NCBI RefSeq assembly: GCF_003201105.1
Contig: NZ_QICJ01000008.1
Coordinates: forward strand, 1-64,000
Reading direction: 5' to 3'
DNA length: 64,000 nucleotides
From: Dyella sp. AtDHG13
GTDB taxonomy: Bacteria; Pseudomonadota; Gammaproteobacteria; Xanthomonadales; Rhodanobacteraceae
Shown: positions 43,644 through 52,186 of the stretch, in pieces
How the letters are laid out: every line of letters begins with the position of its first letter
Position numbering within the stretch: the stretch's first letter is position 1
Notes under the pieces: generated by a model
Database searches by the model: none
What the model saw: the letters and a program-made list of their open reading frames with translations, nothing else
What the model was told of the DNA's origin: nothing
Position numbers and translations under genes: made by a program

Positions 43644-43786
43644 GGTTCGACTCTCCCTGTGAAGTTGTGATCAACTTTACTTCATTGGTGCATTTTTCGC
43701 CAGTGGGCCAGTCATCGGCCGTTCGGCCAGTACAGGCGCCTCCCGGCCCGCCGCATACTCGCCCCGCCCCGTCGGGAGGAACCGCC

Positions 43787-44314
43787 ATGCGTAGCCACGC
43801 CCTTGCCGCCGCGATCCTGCTCTCCGCCTGCGCCCTCGCCGCCCATGCGGAAGTGAAGGAGGCCGCGCTGGACCACCTGCTGATCCAGGACACCCGCACC
43901 GTCCATGCGTCGCCCGACAAGCTCTACGCCGCACTGACCGACGTCGGCCGCTGGTGGAACAGCGAACACACCTATTCCGGCGACGCCACGCACCTGAGCC
44001 TGAAGGCCGAGGCCGGCGGATGCTTCTGCGAACGCTGGGATGGCCAGAGCGTGGAGCATGGCCGGGTGATCTGGGCGGCGCCAGGCCACGTGATCCGCCT
44101 CGATGCCGCATTGGGACCGTTGCAGGCCATGGCCGTGCAGGGCGTGATGACCTTCACCCTTAAACCCGCGCCGGGCGGCACGGCGCTGCAATTTGACTAC
44201 CGCGTCAACGGCTCCGCGGCCAGCGGGCTCGACAAGATCGCGCCCGCGGCCAACGCGATGTGGATGGACCAGTTGCAGCGTCTGCAGCGCTATGCGGAAA
44301 AAGCGGCGCCGTGA
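43787..44314 (+). CDS. SRPBCC domain-containing exported protein
   Basis: This 175-residue protein has a signal peptide (LAAAILLSACALAAHAEV) and a START/Bet v 1-like ligand-binding fold, recognisable from TRTVHASPDKLYAALTDVGR, WWNSEHTYSGDATHLSLK and the C-terminal amphipathic helix. The ATG at 43787 follows GGGAGGA. A cleavage after HAE is more likely than lipidation at the ACAL site. It is divergent from the RES-Xre module. The ligand is unknown. Confidence 0.8.
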   Translation: MRSHALAAAILLSACALAAHAEVKEAALDHLLIQDTRTVHASPDKLYAALTDVGRWWNSEHTYSGDATHLSLKAEAGGCFCERWDGQSVEHGRVIWAAPGHVIRLDAALGPLQAMAVQGVMTFTLKPAPGGTALQFDYRVNGSAASGLDKIAPAANAMWMDQLQRLQRYAEKAAP

Positions 44315-44324
44315 AGCGGCGCCG

Positions 44325-44365
44325 GCCATCACGCCATTCCGCTATCGCGGGAATGACGTGATGGC
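44325..44365. repeat. REP-like hairpin between convergent genes
   Basis: GCCATCACG at 44325-44333 pairs with CGTGATGGC at 44357-44365, and an inner CATTCC/GGAATG continues the stem. The core CATTCC...GCGGGAATGACG matches the REP family at 25736, 49321 and 52555. It may act as a bidirectional terminator between the SRPBCC and DUF885 genes. Confidence 0.7.
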
Positions 44366-44377
44366 TCCTCTGCTCCG

Positions 44378-46168
44378 TTACTTCTTTCCGCCCTTGTCCT
44401 TCCCGCAGTCACAGCCGAAATCCGGCTCCGGGCCGCCCTCGGCAATGAAACGGTCGATGCGCTTCTCCAGCACCGGCAGCGGCACGGAGCCGATCTGCAG
44501 CACGGTGTCGTGGAAGTGGCGGATGTCGAACTTCGGTCCCAGCGCCTGCTCGGCCTTCTGGCGCAGTTCCAGGATCTTCAGGTAGCCCAGCTCATACGAC
44601 AGCGCCTGGCCCGGCCAGCTGATGTAGCGGTCCACTTCGTTGGCGATTTCGCGGTCGGACAACGCGGTGTTCTGCGTCATGAAGTCGATCGCCTGCTGGC
44701 GCGTCCAGCCCAGGTGATGGATGCCGGTGTCGACCACCAGCCGGCACGCGCGCCACATCTGGTAGGTGAGGTAGCCGAAGTGTTCGTAGGGCGTCTTGTA
44801 GATGCCCATCTCGTTGCCGAGGTATTCGGAGTACAGGCCCCAGCCTTCGCCGTAGGCGGAGATGTAACCCTCGCGACGGAAATCCGGCTGGCCGTGCTGC
44901 TCGGCGGCCAGCGCGAGCTGCAGCGAATGGCCCGGCATCGATTCGTGCAGGGTCAGCGCGGGCATGTTGTAGAGCGGACGCGACGGCAGATCGTAGGTGT
45001 TCACCAGGTACGTGCCCGCGCCGCCGCGGCCGGAGGTGTAGTACGGTGCGATGTCGTCCGGCACCGGCACGATGGCGAAGCGCTGGCGCGGCAGACGGCC
45101 GAATTCCTTGCCCAGCTGCGCGTCCACCTGCTTGGCGACCCAGGCGGTGCGCATCAGCAGTTCGTCCGGCGTCTTGGCGTAGAACTGCGGGTCGGTGCGC
45201 AGGAAATGCAGGAAGTCGGCGAAGCTTCCCTTGAAGCCCGTCTCCTGCATGGTCTTGACCATCTCGGCGTGGATCTTCGCCACTTGCTCCTGGCCCACCT
45301 TGTGGATGGTGTCGGGGTCCAGGTCGAGCGTGGTGTACTCGATGATCTGCTGGCGATACCACGCCTTGCCGTCCGGCATGGCTTCAGCCGCCAGCGTGGT
45401 GCGCGCCTTGGGCACGTACTCGTTGCGGAAGAACGCGAGCAGTTTGGCGTAGGCCGGAACCACCTTGGCGCCGATGGCCTGCTTCGCCGCTTGCTGCAGC
45501 TTCGCCGCATCGGCCGCGGGCATGGTGGAAGGCATTTTCTCGAACGGCTTGTAGAAGCTGCTCTGCGCGGGGTCTTTCAGCTCGGCCACGGAGGCGATGG
45601 ACACGTCGCGGCCCTTCAGCACTTCCCGGGGCACGGTGAAACCGCGCGCCAGGCCGTCGCGCATGTTGTCGATCTGCTGCTGGAAATACGCCGGCACTTC
45701 GTTGAGGCGATCGATGTAGCGCTGGTAGTCCTGCGCGGTGCGCAGCTTGTCGCCTTCCAGCACGTAGCCCAGGTCGCTCCAGAACGCCGAGTCGCTGTTG
45801 AACGGCATCTGCCATTGCTTGAACTGCTGCGCGGCCAGCAGGTTGTGGATTTGCGCGCGATACACCGCGTAGTTCACCTGCTCTTCCGGCGACAGCTGCT
45901 TGACGTCGATGCCGTCGAGCTCGCTGGACACCTTCTGCCAGTAGTCCAGGCGCTTCTGCTGGTTGGCCGCGTCCACGTTGTCCAGCCGCGAACCGTTGGG
46001 TTGCGCCTCGCCCGACGAGGCGATGCCGGACTGGCCGTTGCGCCAGGCCCATTCCTGTTCGTAGATCTGCCTGAAGCGTGCATCGGCGCTGGAATCGGCC
46101 CAGGCGGGGGCGGCCAGCGCCAGCGTCACGGCGGCGGCCAGCCAGGTCGTGCGTAGAGCGTTCTTCAC
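44378..46168 (-). CDS. DUF885 family exported metallopeptidase-like protein
   Basis: This 596-residue protein has a Sec signal peptide (TTWLAAAVTLALAAPAWADS) and the DUF885 fold. It carries the zinc-peptidase-like HESMPGHSLQ (HExxPGH) and the downstream GYISAYGEGWGLYSEYLGNE, which supplies a probable third ligand Glu. DUF885 proteins are related to M3/M32-type gluzincins, and some are reported peptidases. The C-terminal tail is Cys- and Lys-rich (FGCDCGKDKGGKK), which is unusual and might bind metal. The start overlaps the SulP gene stop by 4 bp, so the two are coupled. Confidence 0.88.
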   Translation of the reverse strand: MKNALRTTWLAAAVTLALAAPAWADSSADARFRQIYEQEWAWRNGQSGIASSGEAQPNGSRLDNVDAANQQKRLDYWQKVSSELDGIDVKQLSPEEQVNYAVYRAQIHNLLAAQQFKQWQMPFNSDSAFWSDLGYVLEGDKLRTAQDYQRYIDRLNEVPAYFQQQIDNMRDGLARGFTVPREVLKGRDVSIASVAELKDPAQSSFYKPFEKMPSTMPAADAAKLQQAAKQAIGAKVVPAYAKLLAFFRNEYVPKARTTLAAEAMPDGKAWYRQQIIEYTTLDLDPDTIHKVGQEQVAKIHAEMVKTMQETGFKGSFADFLHFLRTDPQFYAKTPDELLMRTAWVAKQVDAQLGKEFGRLPRQRFAIVPVPDDIAPYYTSGRGGAGTYLVNTYDLPSRPLYNMPALTLHESMPGHSLQLALAAEQHGQPDFRREGYISAYGEGWGLYSEYLGNEMGIYKTPYEHFGYLTYQMWRACRLVVDTGIHHLGWTRQQAIDFMTQNTALSDREIANEVDRYISWPGQALSYELGYLKILELRQKAEQALGPKFDIRHFHDTVLQIGSVPLPVLEKRIDRFIAEGGPEPDFGCDCGKDKGGKK

Positions 46169-47829
46169 TGCGGGTTTCCCTTTGGCAACGAGGTCATCGG
46201 CGGTGCCGACACGGCATCCTCCACGCTCCAGTCGTCCAGCGCCTGTGGCGGAAGCTGGGGTAGCGCCATGCGCGACAGGGCATCGCGGGCGTCGTCCTTC
46301 AAGCGTGCCACGCGCAGCTCGATGCCGCGCGCGGCCAGCCAGGTGGCGAAATCGCCGATGGCTTCCAGCGAGGTACCGTCCAGGTCGGGGCTGACTTCCA
46401 GGCTCAGCACCACGCGCCTAAGCCCCTGGCAGGCCTCCACCCGATGCCGCGCCTGCGCCAGCATGGCCTCGGCGTTGACGAAGAACAGCGGCTCCTCCGG
46501 CCGCACGATCAGCATGCCCGGCACCGGCTGCGCGCCGGGGTGCTGCCCGATATCGACGAAATCATGCCCATCGGCCAGCCGGCCCAGCACGCTGAGCCGC
46601 GGTGCGGCCAGCTGGCGCAGCAACATCACCAGGCTGAAGGCGATGGCGCACAGCAAGCCGTTGAGGATGCCCAGCGACAGCACCGCCACCACCGCCGCCA
46701 GCAGCACCAGCCGGTCGCGATGCCAACGCAGATAAGGCATGAACACGGACACCCGCAGGGACTTGCTCACCGCATGGATCACGATGGCCGCCAGCACCGG
46801 CTGCGGGATGCGCTCGATCCACGGCAAGGCCAGCAACACCAGCACCAGTACAGCGCCCGCGCCGATCAAGCCCGCCAGCCGCGATTGCGCGCCCGCCGCC
46901 TCGTTCGCCGACGTGCCCGAATAACCCGCGCCCACCGGCATGCCATGCAGCGCGCCGGAGACCATATTGGCCACGCCGAGCACCAGCAGGTCGCGATTTG
47001 GGTTCACCGCGTCGCCATGCTTGAGCGCGAACCCGCGGATGGAGCTGTACGACTCCGCGTAGAGAATCAGCAGCAACGCCGCCGCCAGTTCCACGCTCGG
47101 CAACCATTGGCCGCTCTGCGGCCAGGTCGGCCAGCCGAGATCCACCGCCAGCTGGATCGAACCCGTCAACGCCACGCCATGCGCCGCCAACCAGCCCGAC
47201 GACGCCACACCCAGCGCAATGGCCACCAGGCTGCCCGGCAACCGCCGGAAACGCTCGCACGCGAACAACAACGCCAACGCCACCACACCCGCGCCCAGCG
47301 CCGCCACATTCACCTGCGGCAGCACCTTGGCCAGCTGCAGCAGCAGCGCCGGCACGAAATCGCCATGCATGTCCGCCACACCCATCAGATGCGGCAGCTG
47401 CTTGAGCGCGATCACGCACGCCAGCCCGAAGGTGTAACCGCGCAGCACAGGACGCGCGATCAGATGCGACAACCCACCCAGCCGCGCCGCGCCCGCAATC
47501 AGGAAACACACACCCGCCAGCAGGATCAGCGTCCCCGCCATCGCCACGCGGGACACGTTGTCCCCGCCCGCCAGCGCCAACGTGCCCGCCGCCAGCACCG
47601 CCGCCGACGATGACGTCGCGGAGACGATGGCATAGCGGCTTTGCCCGAGCAGGCCATACGTCGCCAGACCCACGAACAACGCGATGACACCGGCCTGCGG
47701 CGACAGATTGGCGATGCCCGAATAGGCCACCGCTTCCGGAATCAACAGACCGGCGATGGAAAGGCCAGCCACCAGGTCGAGGTGCCAGACAGGTGCAGCC
47801 TTGGTGGCAGGGCTGACGGTGGAGGACAT
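46165..47829 (-). CDS. SulP family anion transporter with STAS domain
   Basis: This 554-residue SLC26/SulP protein has an N-terminal membrane domain of many helices, including the family motif LIPEAVAYSGIANLSPQAGV and GMPVGAGYSGTSANEAAGAQ. The C-terminal STAS domain is recognisable from LIVRPEEPLFFVNAEAML, SLEVSPDLDGTSLEAIGDF and ELRVARLKDDARDALSRM. Such proteins carry sulfate, bicarbonate or dicarboxylates with protons or sodium. The substrate cannot be deduced here. No carbonic anhydrase or cys gene is nearby. It is coupled to the DUF885 gene downstream. Confidence 0.92.
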   Translation of the reverse strand: MSSTVSPATKAAPVWHLDLVAGLSIAGLLIPEAVAYSGIANLSPQAGVIALFVGLATYGLLGQSRYAIVSATSSSAAVLAAGTLALAGGDNVSRVAMAGTLILLAGVCFLIAGAARLGGLSHLIARPVLRGYTFGLACVIALKQLPHLMGVADMHGDFVPALLLQLAKVLPQVNVAALGAGVVALALLFACERFRRLPGSLVAIALGVASSGWLAAHGVALTGSIQLAVDLGWPTWPQSGQWLPSVELAAALLLILYAESYSSIRGFALKHGDAVNPNRDLLVLGVANMVSGALHGMPVGAGYSGTSANEAAGAQSRLAGLIGAGAVLVLVLLALPWIERIPQPVLAAIVIHAVSKSLRVSVFMPYLRWHRDRLVLLAAVVAVLSLGILNGLLCAIAFSLVMLLRQLAAPRLSVLGRLADGHDFVDIGQHPGAQPVPGMLIVRPEEPLFFVNAEAMLAQARHRVEACQGLRRVVLSLEVSPDLDGTSLEAIGDFATWLAARGIELRVARLKDDARDALSRMALPQLPPQALDDWSVEDAVSAPPMTSLPKGNPQ

Positions 47830-48049
47830 GGACGGCTCCGGCTTGTACGCGCGGAGTGAGGGTAACGGATTGGGGTGTGAGTTCGTTCTGGTGGCTTGAG
47901 GGGCGACGCTCGACTTGGCGTTTGATCTTTACCGTCACCCGGGGTGTCGCGCAGTGACACAACTACCTTGCGGTTCCTGCAGCGCAGCGCTCCATTCCTC
48001 AGCGCGACATCCCAGCACAACGCCACATTCCTGCTCTGCGCGTCCGCCA

Positions 48050-48447
48050 CGACGCGATGTGCCGCGCAGCGGCACGAGCCGTCGGCAGTCGCTCTTGATC
48101 TTCCGGATCCCCGTATGAGGCGGCGGGCGGGTGGAGATCAGGCCCCGCAGGGGTGCCTGGCATGGAAGCCAGGCACTTTTCGTCGGGGCAGGAGCCCCGT
48201 CGAAAAGCCCGGAACCCGTCCGCGCACCTATCGGGCTTTGCCCGATAGGTGCCTCATCCGGGGGGCCCTTCTCTTTGGTTACTTTCTCTTGGGCAAGCAA
48301 GAGAAAGTGACCCGACCTCCGGCAGGAGGTCGGAACGCTCGCCGCGTAGGCGGCACGGTCGCGGAAACGCTGGTAAGAGCCGATCAACCTCTACGCGACA
48401 ACCGAGCATAAAGTCGCTGGATCCCTGCCTCCGCAGGGATGACGGCT
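48050..48447 (+). repeat. Multi-hairpin structured repeat, copy 1
   Basis: This element of about 398 bp is closely related to 52187-52587. Hairpins, in order: 48059-48075 (7-bp stem), 48153-48176 (9 bp), 48177-48206 (12 pairs with a T-T mismatch), 48225-48251 (12 bp, loop TTT), 48277-48312 (15 bp with one U-G wobble), 48312-48333 (9 bp, loop GGCA), 48342-48355 (5 bp), and a terminal REP-like hairpin 48421-48440. The block around 48208-48343 is almost identical in both copies. No gene lies in 47830-48537. It lies upstream of the SulP gene on the opposite strand. Confidence 0.85.
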
Positions 48448-48488
48448 AAAGAATGAAGCGGTGAGGCGAGCACCCGACCTTTACCCCC

Positions 48489-48535
48489 TTTTCGGGGCTC
48501 ACCCAAACCCTCTCCCCAAAGAGGAGAGGAAGAAA
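48489..48535 (-). repeat. CTCTCC/GGAGAGG hairpin repeat, second copy
   Basis: On the minus strand a CCTCTCC and GGAGAGG stem (7 bp) is followed by GTTTGGGTGAG, then by a CCCC/GGGG hairpin. It matches the element inserted in the outer-membrane factor gene at 29201. It lies just after the stop of the YafY-type gene and could help terminate it. Confidence 0.6.
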
Positions 48536-48537
48536 AG

Positions 48538-49245
48538 TCACCCATCCATCCCTTCGTAATACCCCCGCATCGCCTCCAGATAAGCATCCAGATTCCGCCC
48601 CTCCACATCCCCGAACCGCTCCCCCGTGATGGTGCACGCGGCAATGCGATCCGGCCGGAAATTGCGGAAGCCCACCCGTAAACGACACCACGTCCCCAGG
48701 GTCCACTTGCCGCCCCAGAACGCCAGGCACAGCGGCTCCACTTCGCGCGTGGAGGTTCGCCCCGCCTCGTCGGTGTAGTCCAGGCGCAGCACCTGGCCGT
48801 CGGTGATGGCGGCGTTGAGCCGGTCGATGAGCGCGGCGAAATCGGTCTTGCTCTGGTCGCGCCAGATCGGCGCGTAGATGCGCGTGCGCGTGGCGCGCTC
48901 GCGCAGGTCGGCGGGCAGCACGGCCTCGATCTTGAGCAAGGCGGCCTGCGCGCTTTCGGCCAGCTTCTGCCCGGCGAAGGCCCGCACGAAGCGCGTGCCG
49001 ACCACCAGGGATTCGAGCTCGTCGGCGGTGAACATCAGCGGCGGGATGTCCGAACCCTTGCGCAACAGATAGCCGACGCCGGCCTCGCCCTCGATGGGCA
49101 CGCCGGAAAGCTGCAGGTCGGCCACGTCGCGATAGACGGTGCGCAGCGAGACGCCGAGCGTGCCGGCGAGCTGGCGCGCCTGCAGCGCGGTACGGCGCCC
49201 GCGCAGGGCGTGGATGATGAGGAAGAGCCGGTCGGCGCGACGCAT
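48538..49245 (-). CDS. YafY family transcriptional regulator (HTH-WYL)
   Basis: This 235-residue cytoplasmic regulator has an N-terminal winged helix (LAGTLGVSLRTVYRDVADLQ, then LSGVPIEGEAGVGYLL) and a WYL domain (GQVLRLDYTDEAGRTSTREV, PLCLAFWGGKWTLGTWCRLR). A WYL-typical C-terminal extension (FRNFRPDRIAACTITGERF) follows. WYL regulators often bind nucleotides or nucleic acid and control stress, DNA repair or defence genes. No obvious target is adjacent. A hairpin repeat follows the gene and a REP pair precedes it. Confidence 0.93.
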   Translation of the reverse strand: MRRADRLFLIIHALRGRRTALQARQLAGTLGVSLRTVYRDVADLQLSGVPIEGEAGVGYLLRKGSDIPPLMFTADELESLVVGTRFVRAFAGQKLAESAQAALLKIEAVLPADLRERATRTRIYAPIWRDQSKTDFAALIDRLNAAITDGQVLRLDYTDEAGRTSTREVEPLCLAFWGGKWTLGTWCRLRVGFRNFRPDRIAACTITGERFGDVEGRNLDAYLEAMRGYYEGMDG

Positions 49246-49320
49246 CCGTGGATGATGGCGGAGCGGCGCGCGCGGGGCCAGCGCCGGGAGTCATGGGTGT
49301 GATGTAACGCCGGGCGCATC

Positions 49321-49420
49321 CTCACCGTCATTCCCGCGAAAGCGGGGATCCAGTGTCTTTCGGGATTCACGGCGAAAATCAAAGACGCTGGATTCCCGCT
49401 TTCGCGGGAATGACGGTGAG
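49321..49420. repeat. REP pair in inverted orientation (REPIN-like)
   Basis: Two REP-like units at 49326-49355 and 49386-49415 are inverted relative to each other and share the flanks CTCACCGTCATTCCCGCG and CGCGGGAATGACGGTGAG. Each forms its own hairpin around GAAAG or TTTCG. The spacer is about 30 nt. The gap between the YafY-type gene and the GFA gene contains this repeat and the DnaA-box pair, and no other gene I can support. Confidence 0.88.
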
Positions 49421-49554
49421 GGATTTCACCGCAGCGGGTCACTTCAGGCCGCCTGCTTCGCCAGCGCATCGAGCACGGTACGAATGCTGACGGAACAGCT
49501 GCCCGCTGCGTAATGGAACGCGACGCTCGATGTGCTCATAAGGTTCTCGCGAAC

Positions 49555-49583
49555 TTATTCACAAGTTGCCCGAGTTATTCACA
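49555..49583. other. Two tandem perfect DnaA boxes
   Basis: TTATTCACA occurs at 49555-49563 and again at 49575-49583 in the same orientation, 20 bp apart. Both match TTATNCACA. The second overlaps the GFA stop codon. A further perfect box, TTATCCACA, is at 50905-50913 upstream of fbp. The group may bind DnaA; no dnaA, dnaN or other origin gene is near, so it is unlikely to be oriC. Confidence 0.5.
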
Positions 49584-49983
49584 GGTAACTCGTCACGGCC
49601 GGCGCGTTCCACCAGTTGTTGTCGCGACCATCCGCGAACCTCACCGGCGTCGCGGCCCATTCCTCGTCGCTCACGTCGTCCAGGCAGGCGACGTTGACGG
49701 AGACGTAAGCGCCGCCGATCTGTTCCACGTAGCCGCGATGGAACGCGTGCGTGCCGCAGTGGCGACAGAACACGTTATGCGCGCTGTGGGTGCCGAACTG
49801 GTAGTCGACCAAGGCCTCCTCGCCGCTCAGCAGGCGGAAATGTTCCGGCGTGGTCCTGGCGCCCCAGAAGCGCAGCTTGCGGCAGATGGAACAGTTGCAG
49901 CGGCCGGTGCCGGCGGACAGGTCCAGCTCCGCTTCGTAGCGGACGGCGCCGCAATGGCAACTGCCCTGGTGCGTACGGGTCAT
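49579..49983 (-). CDS. GFA family zinc protein
   Basis: This 134-residue protein belongs to the glutathione-dependent formaldehyde-activating (GFA/Mss4-like) fold. It carries the zinc-binding cysteine clusters CHCGAVRY, CNCSICRK and CRHCGTHAF and the NVFCRHCGTHAF block of the family. Most GFA-like proteins have no demonstrated formaldehyde activity, so the name is only a family label. It overlaps the small hypothetical gene upstream by 4 bp and probably ends a three-gene operon with it and the DJ-1-like gene. Confidence 0.92.
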   Translation of the reverse strand: MTRTHQGSCHCGAVRYEAELDLSAGTGRCNCSICRKLRFWGARTTPEHFRLLSGEEALVDYQFGTHSAHNVFCRHCGTHAFHRGYVEQIGGAYVSVNVACLDDVSDEEWAATPVRFADGRDNNWWNAPAVTSYL

Positions 49984-50174
49984 GCGCGAACTCCTCGTAG
50001 GGTGGGTGATGCGGCGGGCATGCGCTCGGCCGCGACTTCCTTGCTCACTTTGACTTTCTTGCCCTGCACCGGCGCCGGCGTGCTGGCCGGCAGGCGGTAT
50101 TGGCCGTCCATCAGCAGGCCGCGCAGGTACAGGGGCCGATAAGCCATCAGGATCTTTCCAAGCGGGAATGCCAT
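49980..50174 (-). CDS. Small hypothetical protein
   Basis: This 64-residue protein has a short hydrophobic N-terminus (MAFPLGKILMAYRPLYLRGL) and a basic middle (GKKVKVSKEVAAER). It is not recognised as any family. The start at 50174 is tentative; an in-frame upstream start at 50255 would overlap the DJ-1-like gene. It overlaps the GFA gene by 4 bp and follows the DJ-1-like gene by 25 bp. Confidence 0.5.
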   Translation of the reverse strand: MAFPLGKILMAYRPLYLRGLLMDGQYRLPASTPAPVQGKKVKVSKEVAAERMPAASPTLRGVRA

Positions 50175-50199
50175 GACGTCCTCCTCGTCATTCGATGCG

Positions 50200-50817
50200 T
50201 CACGCCGCCACGGCAGCGGCGGCTTCGCCCGCGCACCAGGGCGGCGGCAGGGCATGCTTGAACAGGCGGAACCAGTGCTCGCGGTCGCTGGGGTTGTACA
50301 GGTCGAGCGTGCGGATCACTTCGCGGGCGAACTCCACGCAGCCGAGCTGGCTGGCGGTGATCACGCCGCCGTCGCTCACCGCGAGCACGTTCGCGTCGTA
50401 CTGATCGGCGCCCGCATAGGCGGGCACATGCGCGCCGATGTGGCCCGGCCAGCTGCCGGTATGACGGCAGGCATCCAGCAGCCCGGCACGGGCCAGCACC
50501 AGCACACCACTGTCGACGGCGGCCACCGGCACGCCGGCCGCGTGGAGGCGGCGCGCCGCGTCCACCGCTTCCTCGCCGTGCCCGTGCTCCCACACATACC
50601 CGCCGGGCACGATCAGGAGCGCCGCGCGCTTGAGGTCCAACTGGGCCAGGGTCAGCTCCGGCACCACGCGCAGGCCGCCCATCGAGAGCACCGGCTGCAT
50701 GGAGAAGCCCACCGTCTTCAACTGCCATTCGCCCGGACGGCGGATCTCGCAGAGGGCATGCGCCGCATGCCAGTCCGCGAAGCCGTCGAACGCCAGGAAA
50801 TACACCGTATCGCGCAT
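50200..50817 (-). CDS. DJ-1/PfpI family protein lacking the elbow cysteine
   Basis: This 205-residue protein belongs to the type-1 glutamine-amidotransferase-like superfamily. It begins VYFLAFDGFADW and has LIVPGGYVWEHGHGEE, which supplies the conserved acidic residue. The nucleophile elbow reads PVAAVDSGVLVLARAGLLD, in which the usual Cys position is Asp102. Such proteins are usually non-catalytic or use another chemistry. It lies 25 bp upstream of the small hypothetical gene in a minus-strand cluster with the GFA protein. The cellular role is unknown. Confidence 0.85.
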   Translation of the reverse strand: MRDTVYFLAFDGFADWHAAHALCEIRRPGEWQLKTVGFSMQPVLSMGGLRVVPELTLAQLDLKRAALLIVPGGYVWEHGHGEEAVDAARRLHAAGVPVAAVDSGVLVLARAGLLDACRHTGSWPGHIGAHVPAYAGADQYDANVLAVSDGGVITASQLGCVEFAREVIRTLDLYNPSDREHWFRLFKHALPPPWCAGEAAAAVAA

Positions 50818-51058
50818 GAGAGTCCCTCCTTCCGATGGAGGGAAGTGTGGGGACCCCCTGCTGCCAACGTGTTGTCAGCAGGGGCGGCGCGGATCAACTC
50901 CGGGTTATCCACAGCCGCCGCTCCTGCGCGAGGCGGACGGGGGTGGCTTGCCAGAAAAGGTTTTCCAGACCGGGAGATGAACCCACTGGTCACACTTTGT
51001 ACTGACAAGCGCAGGGGTCTCCCCGGACAATAGGCGTCCCTTTGCTTGCGGGTTCGCC

Positions 51059-52072
51059 ATGAAGTCCATCTCGCTGATCCAGTTCCTCATCGAGGAACGC
51101 CGCGCCGGCCGCATCAACGCCGAGCTGTCCCTGCTGATCGAAGTCGTGGCGCGTGCCTGCAAGCGCATCGCGGTGGCCACCAACAAGGGCGCCCTGGGCG
51201 GCGTGCTGGGCGAGGCCGGCACCGGCAACATCCAGGGCGAGGCGCAGAAGAAGCTGGACGTGATCTCCAACGAGATCCTGCTCGAAGCCAACGCCTGGGG
51301 CGGCCAGCTCGCCGCCTGCGCGTCGGAGGAAATGGAAGACCCGCAGCCCATCCCCGACATGTACCCCAAGGGCAACCACCTGTTGCTGTTCGATCCCCTG
51401 GACGGCAGCTCCAACATCGACGTGAACATCTCCGTCGGCACCATCTTCTCGGTGCTCCGCTGCCCCGACGGCATCACGGAGCCTAAGGCCGAGCACTTCC
51501 TGCAGGAAGGCACCACCCAGCTCGCCGCCGGCTACGTGGTGTACGGCCCGGCCACCGTGCTGGTGCTCACCTTCGGCCACGGCACGCACGAGTTCACGCT
51601 GGACCGTGAGGTGGGCAGCTTCATCCTGAGCCGCCGCGATATCCGCATTCCCGAGGAAACCGCCGAGTTCGCCATCAACATGTCCAACCAGCGCCACTGG
51701 GAAATCCCCATGCAGCGCTACATCGGCGAACTGCTCGCCGGCAAGGACGGCCCGCGCGGCAAGGATTTCAACATGCGCTGGGTGGCCTCGATGGTGGCCG
51801 ACGTGCATCGCATCATCACGCGCGGCGGCGTGTTCTTCTATCCGCTGGACGCCAAGATCAAGTCCAAGGGCGGCAAGCTGCGCCTGATGTACGAAGCCAA
51901 CCCCATGGCCTTCATCATCGAACAGGCCGGCGGCGCCGCCACCACCGGCCGCCAGCGCATCCTGGACATCCAGCCGACCGGTTTGCACCAGCGCGTGCCG
52001 GTGTTCCTGGGCTCGAAGAAGGAAGTGGAAGTGGCGACGCATTACCACGTCGCGGCGGACGCGGCGGGTTGA
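51059..52072 (+). CDS. fbp: Class I fructose-1,6-bisphosphatase
   Basis: This gluconeogenic enzyme hydrolyses fructose-1,6-bisphosphate to fructose-6-phosphate in the cytoplasm. The 337-residue sequence is full length. It has the metal-binding acidic region ([20 protein letters not shown]), the [20 protein letters not shown] strand and the C-terminal [20 protein letters not shown] with [15 protein letters not shown]. No allosteric AMP-site oddity could be judged. The 241-bp upstream gap contains a perfect DnaA box at 50905. The structured repeat begins 115 bp downstream. Confidence 0.97.
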   Translation: MKSISLIQFLIEERRAGRINAELSLLIEVVARACKRIAVATNKGALGGVLGEAGTGNIQGEAQKKLDVISNEILLEANAWGGQLAACASEEMEDPQPIPDMYPKGNHLLLFDPLDGSSNIDVNISVGTIFSVLRCPDGITEPKAEHFLQEGTTQLAAGYVVYGPATVLVLTFGHGTHEFTLDREVGSFILSRRDIRIPEETAEFAINMSNQRHWEIPMQRYIGELLAGKDGPRGKDFNMRWVASMVADVHRIITRGGVFFYPLDAKIKSKGGKLRLMYEANPMAFIIEQAGGAATTGRQRILDIQPTGLHQRVPVFLGSKKEVEVATHYHVAADAAG

Positions 52073-52186
52073 AGTGAACTCGCCACCTTGCGGCAAGACA
52101 CTCCTGTAGCGTGGTGTTCCATCTCCACAACAGCACGCTCCAACCAACGCGTCATTTCTGCTCCAAGGCCGGCGCTCCGCCAAACG

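Noticed and set aside
48249-48449. Open frames inside both copies of the structured repeat giving similar peptides (for example with GQARESDP)
   Set aside because: The similarity follows from the conserved DNA. The frames have no shared start or ribosome site, and the nucleotide changes track hairpin pairing and not codons.
49444-49539. 31-codon open frame on the minus strand (starting MSTSSVAFHYAA)
   Set aside because: Too short to support without a homologue; it has no clear ribosome site and lies between a REP pair and the DnaA boxes.
50905-50913. Possible replication origin because of the DnaA boxes
   Set aside because: No dnaA, dnaN, gyrB, rpmH or parAB genes and no AT-rich unwinding region nearby.
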